Assembly: GCA_011033025.1 (NCBI GenBank)
Contig: WFMF01000009.1
Span: forward strand, 124,001-188,000
Direction: 5' to 3'
Length of the DNA stretch: 64,000 bases
Source of the DNA: Beroe forskalii
Taxonomy: Eukaryota; Ctenophora; Nuda; Beroida; Beroidae
Of the stretch, positions 12,067-23,189 are shown one piece after another. Under the pieces are notes generated by a model, which was not told where the DNA came from, searched no databases, and saw nothing but the letters and a program-made list of their open reading frames with translations. Both the position numbers and the translations under genes were made by a program. Each line of letters opens with the position of its first letter. Position 1 is the first letter of the stretch.

Positions 12067-12194
12067 TTCAGACTGAGGTTGTCAGACGTTGTCTGACCAT
12101 TATTTCAGTCTGACCATTATTTCAGCGGACGCGCGCGCTTCGCGCGCGCGCCCGCCGAAGGCGAAGGGGTCAGACAACGTCTGACAAGACTGAG
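12067..12194. mobile_element. MITE-like element with TTGTCAGACGTTGTCTGACC arms
   Basis: Left arm GACTGAGGTTGTCAGACGTT and right arm AACGTCTGACAAGACTGAGG are inverted repeats. The middle holds GCGCGCGCTTCGCGCGCGC and CGCCGAAGGCGAAGG. Related motifs occur at 10265-10335, about 11257, about 26205 and about 32655, so this is a dispersed family. Confidence 0.6.
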
Positions 12195-12399
12195 GCCAGA
12201 GGAGCCCACGAAAAAGCCGCGCACGTAGGTCCGAGGTCGTAAGAGTTCGTAGGATGTTACCCTACCCTCGCGCGCGCGGCGCAACGTTCCACATTTGGAC
12301 GTCACTTTGCGCCTTCCGCGACAAAGTGTCAACAACAACAAGTCAGAAGAAAGGGACGGACATCGCCCGAGGTCGTAGGAGTTCGAATGGTTTAGGATA

Positions 12400-13706
12400 T
12401 CAGGGTTGCGATTGAGATACGTAAGTGACGTTACTGAGCATTGAGTTCTTCATGTAGAGATACCAGAAAATCTGGAGTATTTCCACCACCACAAACGATA
12501 CGGCCTGAAAATGAGTGAAAACGGTTACTTTGATTGGTTACTAAAATACTCAAGAGTGAAGAGTCACAACAGCTAGGATGGGAATGAATCCCGCCGTGTT
12601 CGAAGTTGAAGTTGAACAACGCCCTTGTTCAAACTTGCATCAGGTATCCCATGAGAGTGATTCGAATGACTATGAAACTTAATATGCATGCAGAACCCTT
12701 ACCTGAGTACTCAAGAGATTTAAGTTTAAACGAAATAACTGATACGAGATAATTGTAATCAGAAGCTTTCGAATATCTTGTGATAATCGTTGTCCGCTTA
12801 CCTGAGTAGCTATTCCTGCGTACACGAGGTAGGGTCGGTTTTTGAGGGAGCCGAAGTACCAGAGAACACTGCCCAGAGGGATGATGAACAGCATCACGAC
12901 CAACATCGTCTTGTTCAGCGCTCCCGTGTCTGTGGGGGTGAAATTATGGTTTAATGTCAGGGGGTGTACGACACTAAACATGACGACATTTGGACACTTT
13001 CTCCTTTTCCTAACCCAGACCTTTGCTCGGAGTTGAAATATTGCGAGATGAAGTGTCGTGAGATCATATGTCGAGAGATGAAATTTCCGGTAGATTTGAA
13101 CTTCAATTGTAATGAAATTAAAAGATTTAAAAAAGAAGTATCGAAAATAGACATGAGCTTGGGGCATGACTCCAAACCAGATTTCAACAAAATTTGCCAT
13201 TACATTTGTAAGCAGGAGAGTTCTGACCAGCTTCTCTGATCACGATAGTTTCTGTTCGCACGGGTACTGTTGAAGGAGAAAATAGGTTTTCAATAAGTTT
13301 TCAAGAAATTTGGTTAAACCTCATAACCCCGATAAACTGCACCCTCATTTTCCACCCCCCCCCCCCCAGTAAACTAATAAAGTACAAATTTCTCATCAGA
13401 TACCAGTACTAATTTCGAATTTAATTTTCCAAGAATTGACTCAGTACCACCTGCTGTGTGTGGGCTAGGGTGCGCTGCGAGTGGGCTAGGGTGCGCTGCA
13501 AGTGGGCTAGGGTGGACTGCAAGGGGTACCATCTGGACAGGTGACACGTGGACTGGTGAGATTGGGGCAGGGAGAGGTTTCTCCGGAGTGTAGTCCTGAG
13601 TGGTGGCAGGGAGAGTGGGCGCAGTGGCTGCCGTGTAGGTTATCTGTCCGAGGGGGGCGGTGGGGGGCTCCGAGTAGGGTGGGGGAGGTTCAGGCATCTG
13701 GCTCAT
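12400..13706 (-). CDS. small two-helix membrane protein, VMA21-like, with proline-rich N-terminus
   Basis: Three phase-consistent exons: 13706-13451, 12929-12802, 12504-12400, about 162 residues. Residues 1-85 are Pro-rich (starts MSQMPEPPPPYSEPP, contains three copies near HPSPLAA). Then comes NKTMLVVMLFIIPLGSVLWY, a loop, YLVYAGIATQAVSFVVVEI and LQIFWYLYMKN. The two-helix hairpin, the spacing and the IPLG / YAGIA stretches resemble VMA21, the ER chaperone for V-ATPase Vo assembly, which is normally about 100 residues and lacks a Pro-rich extension. The usual C-terminal lysine retrieval signal is absent; the end here is QSQP. The fold is well supported and the VMA21 identity is tentative. 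An additional small exon between exons 1 and 2 cannot be excluded. Confidence 0.55.
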
Positions 13707-13925
13707 AGCTAACTGGGAATTTACGGGTTAAACTTAATACTAATAGGGTTGTGACTGGGGGGCAGGCATCTGGCTCATAGCTAACTGGGAATTTACGGGT
13801 TAAACTCAATAGGGTTGTGACTGGGGGGCAGGCATCTGACTCATGGCTAGCTGGGGGTGAACGGGTTGATAAACTTAATATGGTTGTGACTGGGGGGTGG
13901 GGGCAGGCATCCGGCTCATAGCAAA
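13690..13925 (-). repeat. tandem copies of the start-codon region of the two-helix gene
   Basis: A ~72-bp unit, read on the minus strand, includes AGCTATGAGCCAGATGCC, the initiator and codons 1-5. It is present at the real start (about 13706) and again near 13770, 13842 and 13915 with growing divergence. Several upstream ATGs in the same context therefore exist in the presumptive 5' leader. Confidence 0.7.
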
Positions 13926-14311
13926 CCGGGGATGCCAGTGGTATTGAATTTGAACGTATTCAAAAACAAAATGTTCACGAGAGAGCAAAAAATAAAATCA
14001 TAGTCATAGTGTATAGGGCATAGACAAACAATCGTTGGAAATGTTTATGCAGGAAAACAACTATTTCAATAGAAAATAATGTATAATGAAATTTGAAATA
14101 GATTAATAAATAAATTATGGGATAAATTGAATTCATAATAACAAAGTTCTATCAAACAAATTAACAATTAATCTTAATATACATTCAGTTGCTGAAATCA
14201 CAATTTTAAAAATAATAGCGCAAAACTTCTGTAAAACGAAATTGATGAAACCACAAAATTGAAAGATAATTCGAGAGACTTTGCTTCTATTCTTCTACAT
14301 ATACATCTAAA
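13926..14311. other. no gene recognised
   Basis: AT-rich spacer between two minus-strand genes. It likely holds the 3' untranslated part of the coiled-coil gene on the minus strand and upstream sequence of the two-helix gene. No other feature seen. Confidence 0.4.
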
Positions 14312-15499
14312 TCAGAGTTTTTGAAATAAATCCCCCTTCAAGAAAGCAGCATGGTCCCTCTTGGCTGCATCAAACTGAGCTTTGAAGTGTTGCAGATATT
14401 CGTTGACTTTGGACAGGTCCTGCTTGAATTTGTCCAAGTTTTGTGCCAGAGCGTCCATGCAGGAAGTTCTGAAAATAGAGAGGTCACGTGTTTTTGGTTA
14501 ATTTCTAGCTATTTTTATGACATATGAGGCAAATCATACCTTTCTATGAAAACTCGATTGAAACTGAAAACAAACAAACCAATAATATTTACTTACTCTT
14601 CCGCCAAGTTGATAGTCCTGTCATTGTCCTTATCACTTTGGGCACTGGATCCGGACAGCTGTATGTCATCAAATTCCTGAGTGTTCTCCCCCTCTTCCTG
14701 GTACTTCTCAATATCCTCCTCTTCCTGCACGTCATTCTTAACATCGTCCTCTTCCTGCCCCTGCTGCACATTCTTAACATTCTCTTCTCCCTTCCTCGCC
14801 TCCTCAGTCTCACCTTCTTTCTTTTCTTTCTTAACCTCCTCTCTCCCTTCTCACTCTCTCCCTTGCTCATCAGCCCTTTCTTTTCTTCCTCCTCTTTAGT
14901 TGCTTGACTTCCTGAAGAAACGCTGGTGGACGCCCCCACAGTTCCCTTCTCACCCAACAGGGAACAGGGAATGATTGTGATCTCTCCTCCTCCTCCTCCT
15001 TTTACTGGCATCTCCAACTCACGAAGCACAATCTGATTCGTTGAAGAGGCTCCACTCGTGATTTCTCCAACAAACTCAACCTCGGAATCGACAATTGCAG
15101 CTTCTTTTAGGCGACTTGACGAACCTGCAGAGAAATGTGCATTTTTACACACTGTTCAATGCATTAATTACGAACCTTTGCCAGTGAAATATTCCCCAAA
15201 AAATTCCCCAAGAAAGTTAAGGGATTTTAACAAACCGTTTTTGACGCAGTCTCCTGACGGTGCTGTATCAGCAACTTTCTGCTTCTTGGTGCCCCCTGGA
15301 GAATGTAGTGTAATAAAGCACAGGAATCAAACGAGAATACAGGATGAGCTTTGAAATAATTCATGGTTACATAAAAATTTTCCACATTTTGAGGACAAGA
15401 AATAACTTTATCATTTGAAATTAGCACATCGACAGGTTTAGGTTTCATTATCTCACCTGTTGATTTGCTAGAACCCTTTCTTCTCTTGGTTTTAGCCAT
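14312..15499 (-). CDS. basic-start, acidic coiled-coil protein of unknown function
   Basis: Not recognised. Exons 15499-15457, 15295-15236, 15124-14597 and 14468-14312 have good GT-AG sites. The N-terminus is very basic (MAKTKRRKGSSKSTGG, then TKKQK), suggesting nuclear localisation. The middle has SEVEFVGEITSG and a five-Gly run, then a Lys/Glu-rich stretch. The C-terminus is a helical segment from SCMDALAQNLDKFKQDL to FLKGDLFQKL. Oddity: exon 3 is open in one frame from its acceptor to about 14850, while the frame that joins the last exon (EEDDVKNDVQEEEDIEKY) opens only after about 14850. Either the sequence has a one- or two-base indel in a purine-rich run near 14830-14870, or a small unseen intron lies there. 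Exon ends are well supported, function is not. Confidence 0.55.
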
Positions 15500-16060
15500 A
15501 TCTCCTAAACGGGTATTGGGGTTCACAACTTTTGTTTTTAGCCTTAGATTACAATTTTCATAAATTCAGGGGTGGGTTTTGACAAGGGGGGGGGGGGGGT
15601 TGAAGACTTCCGGGAGAGGGGGTGGATCCAGGATGAAGCTATGGAGTCCCAAGCTATGCAGTCGGACATAATCATGATCAATATGTCTTCCCAAATGTAG
15701 TTCAGCCATTTACCTCTTAAGTACAATTTACAAACCAGTTCGTTCCATTATCAAATCAATATGATTGAAACAGTGAAAAATAACAATTTACAATTCTCAA
15801 GAAAAATCGTCCAGAAATGAATCAGTTTAAAATTTTCGAAAATCGCACGAAATAACAATTTCGCCCGAGTACCCATGATCATGTCCGCCCACATAAAGCC
15901 TGATATGTCTTCAAATATCATCCTGGCATAGCACGAGGCATTGACTTTGTAAAATACTCTGGACTTTGGTGCAACTGCAAGTTGCATGGATCATGCAGTC
16001 TCGGTTGTGTTGTTGAGAATGTAAAGGACACAAATTTCATTGTTTGGCGTGTCCTTTTTC
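15500..16060. other. intergenic, no gene recognised
   Basis: Spacer between the receptor's 3' end and the coiled-coil gene's start. It contains a G homopolymer near 15588-15598 and no supported gene. Confidence 0.45.
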
Positions 16061-16063
16061 TGG

Positions 16064-16225
16064 TCTTCAGCCCAGTTCTGCTGGCTCAAGTTCAGCCCAG
16101 TTGTGCTGGCTTCAAGTTCAGCCCAGTTCTGCTGCTTCAACTTCAGCCCATTTGTGCTCGATTCAGCCCTGGCCCCTGAGCCAAGCTGTGCTTCAAGTTC
16201 ACGCAGTTGTGCTCGTTGAAGTGAA
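16064..16225 (-). repeat. ~26-bp tandem repeat overlapping the receptor stop codon
   Basis: On the minus strand about six diverged units of AGCACAACTGGGCTGAACTT run from the last codons of the receptor (16225-16199) into the 3' flank. The stop TGA at 16201-16199 lies inside the first unit, so later units repeat the coding end. Confidence 0.6.
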
Positions 16226-17380
16226 ATAGGAGTAGGAGAATTGCACCTGGACACAGGCCCATTTGTGAGCGCTGCAAACTGATTTAGAGATAACGTTAAA
16301 CGGATACAAAAAGAAACCCAGGTACTTCTTTTTCATGGAACTGTTCCTGAGAATCATGATGAGCTGAAAGCCGAAAGCGTTGATGAGGGGCATGGTTGAG
16401 ACGGCTAGGATTGTCATGGTGCGGTAGGTGTGGAGAGACTCTGCCCTCGCCGCGTGGATGCCGTAATTGAGAATACAGAAGAGGTCACTCACCACGTCCA
16501 GGATATTGATGAGGATGATGGTTACGGTCATCTTGTGGGATTCTCTGAAGAGATTAGCCGCAGCTTCGCTCACTCTCAGAGATTTGCGGAGGTAGTAGAT
16601 CTGAATGGGGATGCATATCAGGGTGATGAGACTGGGAACGCCCTGGATGGCAACCTGGATAGGGGCTCCCACGTATACCACGAAGTGATCCACGGTTTTG
16701 TAGGAGAAAAACTTGACAGAAACCAAGATAAATTCCACGAGATCGGGCAAGGAGAGGTGCATTCGGAGCAAACTGCAGATCGTGTAGAAATGGTGCTGGT
16801 ACGCCATCAAGTCGAACTTGAAAGCAAAGCACAGTATCGCTGTGAACTGGACAGCAAACCATAGCGATGTCCCACTGACTATAACGACCAACACACTGGT
16901 CCTCCATTGAGACGCTGAGAAAGGCTCTGCGATGGTAACAGTCCGGTAAACTGTCAGGACTACGTTGTAGAACGTACTGCAGGTCCAGCCCAGGATGGAA
17001 ACGGACGGAAGGAGGGACACAACTCCGGACAGGAGCGGGGAACTGTCCTGGATCAACTGCTGGAGCGGACAGGAGAAAACCAGCACCACCCGACCCATCT
17101 CCCCCACCGCAATGAGCATGTCAGCGCTGGCTATGAGGAGAAAGAGGAGGGGGATCAGCTTCTGCCGCTGGGGGTAGTACCCGGAAATAACCAGGAAGTT
17201 CTGGAGAATCACTCCTGTGCAGAGGAAGAGGTTGAAGTAGCCAACTCGTCGGTAATCGGAGAGTTTTACCCAATCCGCTGGGCGGTTGTCAGAGGTGATG
17301 AGAGGTACGGGGGCTATGCTGTTAGCTAGTGATACGTAGAGGGGTATGATGTTAGGAGTTAATGATGAGAGGTACGGGGG
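16199..17380 (-). CDS. seven-transmembrane receptor, rhodopsin-like GPCR, peptide-receptor type
   Basis: A single large exon encodes seven hydrophobic segments, starting with GYFNLFLCTGVILQNFLVIS (TM1) and ending with PLINAFGFQLIMIL (TM7) followed by a basic turn (SSMKKKYLGFF). After TM3 the motif is VYRTVTIAEPF instead of DRY, and TM7 lacks a clear NPxxY. TM2 carries ASADMLIA. Such features occur in lineage-specific invertebrate GPCRs, for example FMRFamide-receptor-like groups; the ligand cannot be told. The frame is open up to about 17380 without an ATG, so the N-terminus must come from an unseen upstream exon. Candidate acceptors CTAACAG and GCATAG lie in a duplicated segment. A tiny acceptor-donor pair near 18118-18146 could be an upstream exon, but this is weak. 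Confidence 0.75.
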   Translation of the reverse strand, partial: PPYLSSLTPNIIPLYVSLANSIAPVPLITSDNRPADWVKLSDYRRVGYFNLFLCTGVILQNFLVISGYYPQRQKLIPLLFLLIASADMLIAVGEMGRVVLVFSCPLQQLIQDSSPLLSGVVSLLPSVSILGWTCSTFYNVVLTVYRTVTIAEPFSASQWRTSVLVVIVSGTSLWFAVQFTAILCFAFKFDLMAYQHHFYTICSLLRMHLSLPDLVEFILVSVKFFSYKTVDHFVVYVGAPIQVAIQGVPSLITLICIPIQIYYLRKSLRVSEAAANLFRESHKMTVTIILINILDVVSDLFCILNYGIHAARAESLHTYRTMTILAVSTMPLINAFGFQLIMILRNSSMKKKYLGFFLYPFNVISKSVCSAHKWACVQVQFSYSYFTSTSTTA

Positions 17381-17475
17381 CTATGCTGTTAGCTAGTGAT
17401 ACGTTCATATCCCTGTATAGGGGAGTAGAGGGGTATGATGTTAGGAGTTATGCTGTTAGCTAGTGATATTTTCCC
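17297..17475 (-). repeat. two to three copies of the receptor exon's 5' edge
   Basis: The segment ACGGGGGCTATGCTGTTAGC plus TAGTGATACGT appears at about 17311-17341 and 17374-17404, with a shorter third copy at about 17449-17467. The segment GGGGTATGATGTTAGGAGTTA occurs at 17341 and 17429. The first copy is coding (minus strand), the others are upstream. Confidence 0.65.
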
Positions 17476-18310
17476 GTATCTCCATAGGGGTTAATTATAT
17501 TTTACGACTATAAGAGGCAGCTCTGAATCGAATGACTCCATGTAAATGAATGAAATCAGTTTGAAAACGGAATTCAATTCAAAAAGCCTACCCAAACAAC
17601 AAATTGCAACAAGGGGCTTTTATTTTCAAAGAGTGGCATACAGTTACACAGACAGAGTCGAATCTGAACTTCACATTTCAAGTCCGGAATAATTCTAGAA
17701 TTCATACATAAAAACTTATTCGAGAAAATAATATTAGAATTAAAATGCGTGAGACCACGAAAATCACATATTGCAGAGACTTCAGTATCATATCAAAATC
17801 ACATTATGTTCAGTGCTGGTTGAAATACGATACTGATAAGAATCCCAGTAATATTTCGGTAGAAGACTCAGGTCCTTAATTAAATGGACGCCGTGCGATT
17901 GAAATGAATTAAATGCCCGTCACGCAAATGCCCGTCACGCAACAGGTCAAAAAGTAGTCAAATGGACAGGTTGAAAGAACCAAACATTTTGTACAGTTTT
18001 CCCTATTATCTTTTCCTCGCCTTAATGATAAGAAACCATGGAGTGCAGTTGACGAGCCATGAAGGGTCTTTGTTGAGCCGTTTCTACCTACTCTTTCGAC
18101 CTATAAAGACACTTACCAGTCAGCCAGTTGGCGGTTTGCGAAGCTGTAAATGAAAATGACGTTTTACATGTGCAAATTGTGACACGTATTGAAATTCCGT
18201 GATGGTCCTGAAACTTGAAAGTTAAAGAAGAAAAGTCGAGCAATTAAGGGTTCAATTATAGTTCGGCCTGCTCGGATGAGTTCATGGTTGCAGGGAAATT
18301 GAGAAATAGG
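17476..18310. other. no gene recognised
   Basis: AT-rich sequence upstream of the receptor exon. The only candidate is a 29-base minus-strand segment at about 18118-18146 between TTTACAG and GTAAGT. Repeat sequence begins near 18310. Confidence 0.35.
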
Positions 18311-18719
18311 TGATACTAGGTCGAACGTTACGGGCGCCTAAGGCGCCCGTTCGACGGTCGATCGAATGGAATTGTTCGACCGACCAACTCCGTTCGAACG
18401 ACTGATGTGTTTTTAAGCTGGTCCCTAATGACTTCAATCATGTTTAAATGAGCAATATTTAGTTGTTTCCCTAATAGCTCAAAAATTTTCTATCTAAAAA
18501 ACATCAGTCGATCAAATGAACTTGATCGATCGACCAATTCCATACGTACGTTTACGTACGTTTTGTTTCGATCGAATGGAATTGGTCGATCGATCAACTC
18601 CACACAGTGGCTGCGCTACGCGGAATATGCAAAACAAGGATTTCGCGTATTTGTGTCCTTTCCGCGCGCGCGCAGAAGTGACCAAATTTCTAATGACCAA
18701 AAGTACATGAGATTTTCAT

Positions 18720-19145
18720 AAGTCTGCGATTAAATTTACTCTCAATCCAAGAGGAATGATGGATCTACAGTTTCCTGCAAACTAGGTGTTTCTAGCTCAT
18801 ATGGTTGCTGAGCTATGGCCTTTCGAAAATCGCGAAAAATCACCCTTCTCATTTCGCTCATAACTTTTGAGCACAACAAGGCACACTGGGCACACAAACA
18901 CCAAACTAAAGCTCAATCTTTCTAGAACAAAATATCCAAAAATAGTATGTGTGGACATTTGTGGTCAATATGAAAACGTTCAATGGAAAGGGTGAAATTT
19001 CGAAATTTGGCAAAATAGGTCAGGATTTTGTCACATATAATGACGCGCGCGTCTCATTTTCAAATTACATGTTGCGATACATTTTTACCTTTTTACCAAA
19101 AAAAAATTTTTATTGTTTTCTATCCCCTTTTTTCCCTTTTTGTTT
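18720..19145. repeat. non-coding internal segment of the composite
   Basis: A 400-base stretch between the left terminal repeat and the first fossil. It has phrases such as TCATAACTTTTGAGCAC that echo the CATAACTCTGTTCC phrase of the ~170-bp units, so it may be a diverged relative of them. No gene seen. Confidence 0.3.
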
Positions 19146-19149
19146 TTTT

Positions 19150-20310
19150 TGTCTCATTGTTTCCCTATAACATTCTTCCTAAAAAAGAAAATCTTTAAAT
19201 CCCATTTAAAACTGGTCAAAAATGCTAAAAAAAGAAAATCATAAAGCTGCAACTGCCACTTTACAGCTGATCAGCAACTGGCATGTTTACCAGTTTATAT
19301 GCACCAATCAGAGGAGAAAAAGAACCTTTGCTCATACTGTGTTTTCACTAAGAAATCAGTAGATGCAGCATTCAAATTCCTTGAAGAAATCATTGTGGAA
19401 GGTATGTGTCATCTCTGAATGAAAAGTTCTTCTCCTTATTACCTAAGACTCATTGGTCGATAGCATAAGGAGTTATTGCTTTGACCTGTTAGAACAGGCT
19501 GAAGAGCAGAAATGCACCAGATGTGTTTATTAAACGATTTTGTCAAACATCAGAGGTGGGAAAAAACTGTTTCATTGACAAGAAAGATAGTATCAAAGAA
19601 GGAATGTGTGAAGAGAGGGAAATCATGACTTTTCAAAGACATCATGGAGAAAATATAGAAAAAGGCTGCTGCGTGACAGACCACTACAAGCATAAAAGGT
19701 GAGCCCTTCACATTTCAGTCGAAAGGAACTGTGAGGAAAATTCAAATATGCCATCTTAAGCCCAAGAGCTCAAGAAAGAAGTAGGAGAGCTCAGAACTAG
19801 GATGTACTCTGGAGAATCAAGTGGTACCTCTGAAAGTGAAGGCAGCTTCAGTGAAAACATCTTTGATTTGAGTAAGAGGAAGAGTAGCAATACCCGCAGA
19901 AAATGTGAGGTGTGCAACAGGTCAGGCCATTCAGGCAGGCAATGCCTATCGTACCTGTGGCAAATTCAGGAGCTGGACATGATGCTGAAATGTGCCCATC
20001 AAGAGGAAGCCCCGGAGACTGGAAACAAAGTAACAAAAAGCGCCCAGCACTAATCAGATGATTATATGATGGTGCAGATGGATACATTGAGGAAAAATGT
20101 TGTTCCGAGAAATCATGGGTCGAGGTGCAGTTCTTGATTGACTCACTTGATATGAACAATAAAGCATGTTAAGAACTAAAAAAAATAAATAAACAATTTT
20201 GATATTACATCAACAAATGTCACACAACTGTTTCTATGATTCACTAGGCATTAAACTGGATCTTCCAGACCACATTAAGTATAGAAAATTAACATTAGGA
20301 AAAAAGGCAA
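19150..20310 (+). mobile_element. LTR-retrotransposon Gag-protease fossil, copy A (broken)
   Basis: Fossil of an LTR-type retroelement: a Gag-like region with a zinc knuckle at the end and the beginning of a protease-like region after it. It is broken in many places and older-looking than copy B at 21748-22905, to which it is otherwise closely similar. No reverse transcriptase, integrase or flanking LTRs were recognised. The family (Gypsy or BEL/Pao type) could not be decided. Confidence 0.6.
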
Positions 20311-20594
20311 GCCTACAGCTAAGGCGCCCATAATGTTCGTCGGTCGATCGAATGGAATTGGTCGATCGATCAACTTATCTGATCAACTGATGTGTTTAGA
20401 TAGAAAATCTTCGAGCTAGTAGTAGTACAGTCAAAATCCTAATTTTTCAGGAACAAATTCTACACCAAGCGATTTTGACTGTTTTCTATAGTTTTTCGCC
20501 CAAAAAATCGATCTAGCAACTTTCCGAGACTTTCCGGGGTGGGGAAAGTGTCGAAAAATCGATTTTTATTTGAGGCGCAGCCGACTGACCAGTG

Positions 20595-21100
20595 AAAATT
20601 CGTAATTTGGCCCAGGAAGGTCGTAGAGACTTCGTTTTGGCTTAAAGAAGCGCAATGGCCATGTTTATATACGACTTGTTAATAAACATATGCCCAAAAA
20701 TGCTCAGGAACAGAGTTATGGGCGAAAAACTGTTTTTTGGGCACTCGCGAGACACTGTGGAAGCGATTTTTGGTTTCGGCCAGGAAGGTCGTAGAGACTT
20801 CGTTTTAGGCAAAAAAGAAGCACAATGGCCATGTTTATATACGACTTGTTAATAAACATATGCCCCTAAAATGCTCAGGAACAGAGTTATGGGCGAAACA
20901 CTGTTTTTGGGCACCCATAGCTTAATTTTGTATCTCGCCCAGAGCCTTGAGTAGATATTTCATTGTGCTTAAAATACGCGCAATGGGCGTGTGTATTATA
21001 TACTACTTGTTATCAAAGATATGTCCTAAAATGCTTTAGAACAAAGTTATGTAATTTTAGTTTTCTTCTGAGTACTAGAGGCAATTTTCCTGGCTGTATC
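20595..21100. repeat. ~170-bp satellite-like units, direct orientation
   Basis: About three units containing CCAGGAAGGTCGTAGAGACT, GGCCATGTTTATATACGAC and CAGGAACAGAGTTATGGGC repeat at roughly 170 bp. The same units occur at 23190-23760 (direct) and 24150-25125 (inverted). Confidence 0.75.
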
Positions 21101-21747
21101 TATTACATACGAATGAAATGAGTATGTAATAGGATATAAATATTGAGTAGCTTGCTACGAAATATTTATATCTAATTTATCACGCGACACTCGAAGAGTG
21201 GAGCCGTGATAAATTTAGATATGTTATGAATGGCTTTCGCTAAAGTAATATAATAGTCGAACGTGTTTCGCATATTTGTAACACGTAGGTTATATGTAGC
21301 TGTGGTTTGGGGATGACTGTGAATAATATTCATCTTGGGGCTATAAATTACATGAGGATACAAAGAAGACGCATGATATTTTATATGATGTTGATGTAGA
21401 GAAGATATAACATTGATGCGGTGTCGGATTTATCAAATAGAGCTCATGTAATAGATGGGTTTTTCATTTAGCATCCTTATAAAGTGTATGTGAGAGACGG
21501 TAGATATCAAGGGATGTAATTCGCAGAGGAGCTATGTTAAATGTGCGTGAGACTATTATATATTAGATCCCTCTTATATACTGTATATTTATGTTGGCTT
21601 CTATTATTTACTCACCACTCTCCCAATAGGAAGTTTTTTTATTACTTGACTATTCTGGACTACGTTACCAAGATTGTTATCCCTTTTGTACTCCCTACTT
21701 GTTGTGTCTCATTGCTTCACTAGTGGCTTACATTACTTCCTCAAAAA
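21101..21747 (+). other. unique AT-rich segment ahead of fossil copy B
   Basis: The ~2-kb direct duplication is interrupted here. The segment has a short inverted repeat at its left edge (ATTACATACGAATG / GAGTATGTAATAGG) and another near 21165-21220 (TATCTAATTTATCACG / CGTGATAAATTTAGATA). It could be leader or LTR-derived sequence of the retroelement, but no second copy exists in the window to prove that. Confidence 0.35.
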
Positions 21748-22905
21748 ATGATTACTACTATTGAAATCCCCCATTTAGAAGCTGGTCAGAAGATAGCTAA
21801 ATATAAGAAAATCTATAAAGCTGCAACTGCCACTTTTACAGCTGATCAGCAACTGGCATGTTTACCAGTTTATATACACCAATCAGAGGGAGAAAAGAAC
21901 CTTGCTCATACTGCAGCCACTAAGAAATCAGTAGATGCAGCATTCAAATTCCTTGAAGAAATCATTGATGGGAAGGTATGTGTCATCTCTGAATGTGAAA
22001 AGTTCTTCTCCTTATTACCTAAAGACTCATTGGTCGATAGCATAAGGAGTTATTGCTTTGACCTGTTAGAACAGGCTGAAAGAGCAGAAATGCACTCAGA
22101 TGTGTTTATTAAACGATTTTTGTCAAACATCAGAGGTGGAAAAAACTGTTCATTGACAAGAAAGATAGTATCAAAGAAGGAATGTGTGAAGAGGAAATCC
22201 ATGACTTTTTCAAAGACATCATGGAGAAAATACAGAAAAAAGGCTGCTGCACAACAGACACCCACTACAAGCATAAAAGGTGAGCCCTTCACATTTCCAG
22301 TCGAAAGGAACTGTGAGGAAAATTCAAATATGCCATCTTGGGCCCAAGAGCTCAAGAAAGAAGTAGGAGAGCTCAGAACTAGGATGTACTCTGGAGAATC
22401 AAGTGGTACCTCTGAAAGTGAAGGCAGCTTCAGTGAAAACATCCTTGCATTTGGTAAGAGGAAGAGTAGCAATACCGCAGAAAAATGTGAGGTGTGCAAC
22501 AGGTCAGGCCATTCAAGCAGGCAATGCTTCTATCGTACCTGTGGCAAATTCCAGGGAGCTGGACATGATGCTGAAATGTGCCCATCCAAGAGGAAGCCCC
22601 CCGGAGACTGGAAACAAAGTAACAAAAAGCGCCCAGCACTAATCAGATGATTATATGATGGTGCAGATGGATACATTGAGGGAAAAATGTTGTTCGAGAA
22701 ATCATGGGTCGAGGTGCAGTTCTTGATTGACTCACTTGATATGAACAATAAAGCATGTTAAGAACTAAAAAAATAAATAAACAATTTTGATATTACATCA
22801 ACAAATGTCACACAACTGTTTCTATGATTCACTAGGCATTAAACTGGATCTTCCAGACCACATTAAGTATAGAAAATTAACATTAGGAAAAAAGGCAAGC
22901 CTACA
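21748..22905 (+). mobile_element. LTR-retrotransposon Gag-protease fossil, copy B
   Basis: The younger of two copies. The Gag-like part is a ~300-residue open frame with a helical N-terminal half, a Ser/Glu-rich linker and two zinc-knuckle-like Cys/His clusters, the first CEVCNRSGHSSRQC. A short protease-like remnant follows. The element as a whole is broken: the rest of pol and recognisable LTRs are absent. High similarity to copy A suggests that a segmental duplication, not two insertions, produced the pair. Confidence 0.65.
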
Positions 22906-23189
22906 GCTAAGGCGCCCATAATGTTCGTCGGTCGATCGAATGGAATTGGTCGATCGATCAACTTCATTTGATCAACTGATGTGTTTTAGATAGAAAATCT
23001 TCGAGCTAGTAGTAGTACAGTCAAATCCTAATTTTTTCAGGAACAAATTCTACACCAAGCGATTTTGACTGTTTTCTATAGTTTTTCGCCCAAAAAATCG
23101 ATCTAGCAACTTTCCGAGACTTTCCGGGGTGGGGAAAGTGTCGAAAAATCGATTTTTATTTGAGGCGCAGCCGACTGACCAGTGAAAAT

